From Fidelibacterota bacterium (GTDB taxonomy: Bacteria > Fidelibacterota > UBA2242), in contig JALOAB010000068.1 of the NCBI GenBank assembly GCA_023229045.1, forward strand, positions 1-9,661: 9,661 nucleotides of DNA. Reading direction: 5' to 3'. Positions 6,611 through 9,661 of this stretch are shown here, in pieces. Under the pieces are notes generated by a model. It saw only the letters and a program-made list of their open reading frames with translations. It made no database searches and was not told where the DNA came from. Numbering within the stretch: position 1 is the first letter of the stretch; each line of letters begins with the position of its first letter. Made by a program: the position numbers and the translations under genes.

Positions 6611-8067
6611 TCTTCCTTATGTTTAAAAGGTAAAAAATCTTTCAGGGTAGCGATTTCATCTTTACGTAAAAAGCCCATCAGGATGAGAACAACAGGATAA
6701 ATTAATAGTGTAAGAATGCGGATAGTAAGGCCGGGCTTGCCAAAATAAATCGCAATGCCTGCTGTTAATGTCAATAAAAAGAGTGAGCCGACCCGCTTGA
6801 TTTCATACGGCACCCGGAACAAACGCTGGGATACGAAATAACCGCCGACGGCCAGAGTAATATATCCAATTAGCGACGAGTAGGCTGAGCCGACTATGCC
6901 CAGGCTGGGCACCAGGATAAAATTGACACCAACGTTGACGGCGGCCGCCAGAAAAGTCAGGTAAGCCAGGTATCTAGTCTTTTTCTCAAAATAAATCCCC
7001 GGTAAGAAAACCTGATTGATACCAAAAAAAACATAACCCAGCAGAATAATCGGCACCATTGGCTCACAAGATTGATACTCCTTGCCAATCAGGTAAATCT
7101 TACCGATGTGGAAGCGTACTATTTCCGGCATCAGGGCAGTCAGCACCAACCAGAATGTCAGTTCAACCAGTACAAAGTAGGTGAAAATCCGCGCAAATAG
7201 CGGACGCGAGGATTCCTGCGGTCCGGCCTTCATAAAAAATGGTTGCCAGGCATAATAAAAAGCCGTGGTCAGCAAGAGCATGAAAATGCCCAATTTAAAT
7301 CCGGCGCTAAAAATCCCGACCGCTTCCAGACCTATGAGGTGCTCGATAATATAGCGGTTGAACATCTCCATGCAAACCGACGCCAGCCCGGCTGGGATAA
7401 ATGGCAGACCGAATAGCGCCAGATCTTTGGCGATGGCTCCGGAAAATTTCAATCGAACCTTGTTTATTATCAATACATAGAGAATGAGGGCGGTCAAAGC
7501 CGAGGTTATTAAATTACTTTCGAAAATGCCATCCACGCCGCGCTTAAGCCCGCCCACCAAGTAGAAGTTTAGAATGAATACCACTATTACATTAATAATA
7601 CGGATACCGATGAACTGGATTGGTTTATTTTCCAGCCTGAGCAGGGCAAAAGGCACGTGGCAGATGGCGTCGAAAAAAAGAATCCCGGCGCTTAAACGGA
7701 TCAGGCGCGCGTGGGCAGGATCATTTAACAAGACGCGCCCCAGATAATTGTCAAGGCTGTAAATAATCGCCCCCAGCACTAAGCTGGACGCCAGCGTTAC
7801 CCAGATCGCGGTTGATAACATTCTGGTCTTTCGCTCACGATCGGCATTCTCGCCATAGAACCGCATTACGGCTGAGTCCAGACCATAATTAAAAATGATT
7901 ATCAGGAAACCGATAAATGCAAATACTAAAGCCGCCAGCCCGTAATCCGCCGTCGGCAGGATATTTGTATATAACGGTAATAGCAAAAAAGTCACGAACC
8001 GGGCTAAAATGGTGCCGACGCCGTAAATCAAAGTTTGTTTTGTGAGACTACGAATGCTTGAGGTCAT
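6607..8067 (-). CDS. Wzx-like oligosaccharide flippase (MOP superfamily, polysaccharide biosynthesis protein)
   Basis: Predicted inner-membrane flippase of 486 aa that moves undecaprenyl-linked oligosaccharide from the cytoplasmic to the periplasmic face. The N-terminus is typical of the family: SLTKQTLIYGVGTILARFVTF (about 7-27), then LPLYTNILPTADYG (30-43) and FNYGLDSAVMRFY (59-71). Hydrophobic segments continue along the length (for example about 13-33, 44-61, 86-104, 157-172, 186-202, 257-275, 295-312, 337-355, 367-386, 397-411, 427-441 and 447-466), giving roughly 12-14 membrane spans. It ends in a short charged tail (KHKEE). Length and topology fit the family. It is the first gene of the packed glycosyltransferase run and overlaps the next gene by four bases. 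No clear Shine-Dalgarno site precedes ATG 8067. The exact lipid-linked substrate cannot be deduced. Confidence 0.92.
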   Translation of the reverse strand: MTSSIRSLTKQTLIYGVGTILARFVTFLLLPLYTNILPTADYGLAALVFAFIGFLIIIFNYGLDSAVMRFYGENADRERKTRMLSTAIWVTLASSLVLGAIIYSLDNYLGRVLLNDPAHARLIRLSAGILFFDAICHVPFALLRLENKPIQFIGIRIINVIVVFILNFYLVGGLKRGVDGIFESNLITSALTALILYVLIINKVRLKFSGAIAKDLALFGLPFIPAGLASVCMEMFNRYIIEHLIGLEAVGIFSAGFKLGIFMLLLTTAFYYAWQPFFMKAGPQESSRPLFARIFTYFVLVELTFWLVLTALMPEIVRFHIGKIYLIGKEYQSCEPMVPIILLGYVFFGINQVFLPGIYFEKKTRYLAYLTFLAAAVNVGVNFILVPSLGIVGSAYSSLIGYITLAVGGYFVSQRLFRVPYEIKRVGSLFLLTLTAGIAIYFGKPGLTIRILTLLIYPVVLILMGFLRKDEIATLKDFLPFKHKEE

Positions 8068-8093
8068 ACAAATTGACTATCGATAAACGTCCA

Positions 8094-8120
8094 AATATAC
8101 GAACTTTTCTTAATAAACAA
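8094..8120 (-). promoter_or_regulatory. Candidate promoter for the flippase-glycosyltransferase operon
   Basis: On the minus strand a TATATT -10-like hexamer (8094-8099) lies about 25 bases upstream of the flippase start codon. A weak -35-like TTGTTT (8115-8120) sits 15 bases further upstream. The spacer is shorter than ideal and the -35 match poor, so this is a tentative call. It would give a very short leader, in line with the absence of a Shine-Dalgarno site there. Confidence 0.3.
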
Positions 8121-8125
8121 CGGCA

Positions 8126-8238
8126 TAAGTAGGACAGACATTCTTGTCTGCCATTTAATTTACTATACGTTTTATTGTAATTCTTGTCTATCAATTAATT
8201 TACGATACGTTTAACAGTCATTCTTGTCTGTCCACTTA
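8126..8238. repeat. Inverted-repeat-bounded palindromic element (MITE/REP-like)
   Basis: The ends are near-perfect inverted repeats. TAAGT-A-GGACAGACA (8126-8140) pairs with TGTCTGTCC-ACTTA (8225-8238); all 14 paired bases match, with a single extra A in the left arm. The left arm also forms a local hairpin, CAGACA-TTCT-TGTCTG (8135-8150). There is no coding capacity. The layout resembles a small non-autonomous or REP-type dispersed element inserted between the transferase and the flippase. No target-site duplication is clear. Dispersal in the genome cannot be tested from one window. Confidence 0.65.
8141..8230. repeat. 40-base direct tandem repeat, two full copies plus a partial third
   Basis: TTCTTGTCT begins at 8141, 8181 and 8221, a spacing of exactly 40 bases. 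The first two units (8141-8180 and 8181-8220) match at 32 of 40 positions by direct count and share AATTTAC-ATACGTTT in the middle. The third is truncated after about 10 bases. The array lies inside the inverted-repeat element, so it is probably an internal duplication of that element. Confidence 0.75.
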
Positions 8239-8263
8239 CCTTCATTTTACTTGTTGTTGAACA

Positions 8264-8283
8264 AACAGCCTGGAAAGGCTGTT
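8264..8283. repeat. Hairpin immediately after the transferase stop codon
   Basis: AACAGCCT (8264-8271) and AGGCTGTT (8276-8283) are perfect inverted repeats around a 4-base GGAA loop. They abut the TAG stop of the FemAB/GNAT-like gene. On the minus strand the stem is followed by TGTTCAACAAC, not by a T-run, so it is not a textbook intrinsic terminator. It could still slow polymerase or protect the mRNA 3' end. It could also be another copy type of the palindromic repeats seen just to its left. Confidence 0.6.
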
Positions 8284-9252
8284 CTACAGATCAAGATATA
8301 GCGTATCCCTCAAAATGCCGCTCGAACCGAAGCCCTCCTTGAAGCGCGCCAGACCAAAGTTCGGCTCCATGTCAACGGTGAAAATTCCGAAATCGAGAAA
8401 CTTAAATCCTTTCACAATACATCTCTGGATAATCTCGTAGAACAGAATGTTGACCCCGCGATATTCCTGCCGCTCTTCGTTGTGACTGATATAAAACGCC
8501 AACGAGACCTGCGGATTGCAATCGAACATCACCACGCCGGCAACCATTTCTTCATCGACGAAGGCTCCGAAAAGAAAAATATTTTCGGGGAATAATTCTT
8601 TCAGTCTCAGCAATTCCTTCAGCGTGTGCGTTGGCTGGACACCGTGCCGGATTTTCAGATTCTTTTTCAGAATTTCGTAAAATGTGGCGTAATCCTGCGA
8701 TTCGCGGACTACGACGCCCAATTTATGCGCCCGCCGGAAGGCTGTCCGGTTGGTTTGCTTGAATTTGGCGACATTCAGGTCGATATTGTCTTCCAGCGAA
8801 ACAATGCTCGAGACTTCGCGCTTTAAATATTGAAAACCATGCTTGATCAGGGCAAAATCAATGTAATTCGAAAGTCGCCGGTTATAAATGATCGGCGGCA
8901 AGGTTAAAACAATGCGCTGGATTTTTTGTTGGCGGGCATGCTCAACGAGTTTTTCAACCAGCTCGTAGGCATTATTAATACCCAATCCTTCACGGTAAAC
9001 AAACCCACCGTAACTCGCACCGCGGTGCGACCAGAGCGTATCGCGTCCGTTCCAGATTCCGCGCACCGCCGGCAGTAAGGCAAACATCTCCGCCTCGCGC
9101 CAAAAAACCAGCGACTCGTCCTGGAAGCGCTCCGCCGGATGATATGATAAAAATTTACGCGTGTGAAAAAGAGTGCCATTGACGCTTTCGACGACAAACT
9201 TATCCCACTGATCACCCGGAAAATCCTGTTTAATACTTGCTGTAATGGACAT
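8284..9252 (-). CDS. FemAB-like / GNAT-fold acyltransferase (peptidoglycan- or glycan-associated)
   Basis: Predicted cytoplasmic transferase of 322 aa with the two-lobed GNAT layout of FemAB-like proteins (acetyltransf_6 type). These add acyl or aminoacyl groups to envelope precursors. The N-terminal lobe has NGTLFHTRKFLSYHP (25-39), typical of the family. The middle KFKQTNRTAFRRAHKLGV (163-180) is the basic segment following the first lobe. The C-terminal lobe has LFGAFVDEEMVAGVVMFD (227-244), YRGVNILFYEIIQRCIVKG (264-282), then FLDFGI (285-290) and FGLARFKEGFGSSG (299-312), the usual end of the fold. ATG 9252 is preferred; TTG at 9264 would add four residues. It is transcribed away from eno and towards the glycan genes, but a 216-base repeat-containing gap separates it from them. 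Which amino acid or acyl group it transfers is unknown. Confidence 0.82.
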   Translation of the reverse strand: MSITASIKQDFPGDQWDKFVVESVNGTLFHTRKFLSYHPAERFQDESLVFWREAEMFALLPAVRGIWNGRDTLWSHRGASYGGFVYREGLGINNAYELVEKLVEHARQQKIQRIVLTLPPIIYNRRLSNYIDFALIKHGFQYLKREVSSIVSLEDNIDLNVAKFKQTNRTAFRRAHKLGVVVRESQDYATFYEILKKNLKIRHGVQPTHTLKELLRLKELFPENIFLFGAFVDEEMVAGVVMFDCNPQVSLAFYISHNEERQEYRGVNILFYEIIQRCIVKGFKFLDFGIFTVDMEPNFGLARFKEGFGSSGILRDTLYLDL

Positions 9253-9333
9253 TTTACTTCGCAACCAAGTCTGCCCGAATTTAAATTCAACTGCCGGCTA
9301 AATCAAACCTAATTCATTAAACTGACCATTTGA

Positions 9334-9343
9334 TTGTCGACAA
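9334..9343. promoter_or_regulatory. Perfect 10-base palindrome between divergent genes
   Basis: TTGTCGACAA is self-complementary and sits about 82 bases upstream of the transferase start and 90 bases upstream of the eno -35 box. It could be an operator half-site pair for a dimeric regulator, but a 10-base palindrome can also arise by chance. The rest of the 9253-9518 gap is A/T-rich, with no other feature I can support apart from the eno promoter and ribosome site. Confidence 0.2.
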
Positions 9344-9432
9344 ATCCCGGATTTAAATATGAATAGTAACCACTTGCGGTTTGAGTATTTCTGCGGTTTT
9401 TTAATTTTCTTTAATTGGAGGTAGAGCTTTTA

Positions 9433-9461
9433 TTGACAAATTTCCGGGTGCTGATTAAATT
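9433..9461 (+). promoter_or_regulatory. Sigma-70-type promoter of eno
   Basis: A perfect -35 hexamer TTGACA (9433-9438) is followed after 17 bases by TAAATT (9456-9461), a 4-of-6 match to the -10 consensus; TTAAAT at 9455-9460 with a 16-base spacer is an equal alternative. The predicted leader of roughly 50 bases fits the downstream ribosome site. Confidence 0.55.
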
Positions 9462-9506
9462 GCCAGCGTACTTTATGTGTTTTTAACCAAAACTTAAATA
9501 TTACAC

Positions 9507-9512
9507 GAGGAG
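9507..9512 (+). promoter_or_regulatory. Shine-Dalgarno site of eno
   Basis: GAGGAG lies six bases before ATG 9519. It is the strongest ribosome site in the window and fixes the enolase start. The contrast with the weak or absent sites in front of most minus-strand genes is notable. Confidence 0.85.
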
Positions 9513-9518
9513 TAATTA

Positions 9519-9661
9519 ATGAGCACAATTATTGAAGTAAATGCCCGTGAAATTCTGGATTCGCGCGGCAATCCGACGATCGAAGTTGAAGTTTTGACCG
9601 AAAGCGGTTATTACGGCACCGCCGCCGTACCGTCCGGCGCTTCCACCGGCGAACACGAGGC
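9519..9661 (+). CDS. eno: Enolase (phosphopyruvate hydratase), 5' fragment
   Basis: This is the first 47 codons of enolase, the glycolytic enzyme that interconverts 2-phosphoglycerate and phosphoenolpyruvate in the cytoplasm; the rest lies beyond the right edge. The visible residues are diagnostic: MSTIIEVNAREILDSRGNPT (1-20) and AAVPSGASTGEHE (35-47). The latter contains the conserved catalytic-loop serine at position 42, which contributes to binding the second magnesium ion. The start is certain, given the GAGGAG site six bases upstream and exact agreement with the family N-terminus. It is transcribed divergently from the FemAB/GNAT-like gene and is a housekeeping anchor marking the edge of the envelope cluster. 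Confidence 0.97.
   Translation, partial: MSTIIEVNAREILDSRGNPTIEVEVLTESGYYGTAAVPSGASTGEHE

Noticed and set aside
8141..8230. Short CRISPR array
   Set aside because: The whole 40-base period is repeated, including what would be the spacer, only about two copies exist, and there are no cas genes nearby; an internal duplication of a palindromic element explains it better.
9334..9413. Promoter for the FemAB-like gene in the divergent gap
   Set aside because: Candidate minus-strand boxes (TTGTCG with TTAATG) match the consensus too poorly to list as a feature.

Overview
The window reads as chromosomal DNA from a Gram-negative bacterium of moderate G+C. The evidence is two exported periplasm-type peptidoglycan-trimming enzymes and a flippase with glycosyltransferases typical of surface-glycan synthesis. 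There is no rRNA, tRNA or phage gene. The phylum cannot be fixed from these data. The helical-shape peptidases were first studied in Helicobacter and Campylobacter, but the base composition and dispersed-looking palindromes fit a deltaproteobacterial or FCB/candidate-phylum genome better. That placement is inference.

Layout: almost everything is on the minus strand and should be read from right to left. At the far right, the first 47 codons of enolase (eno) point rightwards, with a good promoter and Shine-Dalgarno site. Divergent from it is a FemAB/GNAT-like transferase (8284-9252). A 216-base gap follows, holding a hairpin at the stop codon and a 113-base inverted-repeat element with an internal 40-base tandem repeat. 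Then comes a tightly packed run: Wzx-like flippase (6607-8067), three GT-B/GT4-type glycosyltransferases (5498-6610, 4422-5504, 3353-4420) and a GT2 glycosyltransferase (2418-3398). Neighbouring genes in this run overlap by 4, 7 and about 46 bases, or are 1 base apart, so it is very probably one transcript. After a 113-base gap come two overlapping genes: a YkuD-domain L,D-carboxypeptidase of the Csd6/Pgp2 type (1009-2304) and an M99/M14 carboxypeptidase of the Csd4/Pgp1 type. The second starts at TTG 1022 and runs off the left edge.

How the genes work together: the glycosyltransferases would build a lipid-linked oligosaccharide on the cytoplasmic face, and the flippase would move it across the inner membrane. 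The FemAB-like protein may add an acyl or aminoacyl group to a cell-envelope precursor. The Csd6-like and Csd4-like enzymes are predicted to shorten peptidoglycan stem peptides in sequence (tetra- to tri-, then tri- to dipeptide), a process that sets helical or curved shape in Epsilonproteobacteria. The window is therefore a cell-envelope island. Its most notable content is the csd6-csd4 pair, including a csd4-like gene that keeps the rare glutamine zinc ligand and a csd6-like protein with two apparent NTF2-like domains. No polymerase, chain-length regulator, initiating sugar-phosphate transferase or export channel is present, so the glycan pathway must be completed elsewhere.
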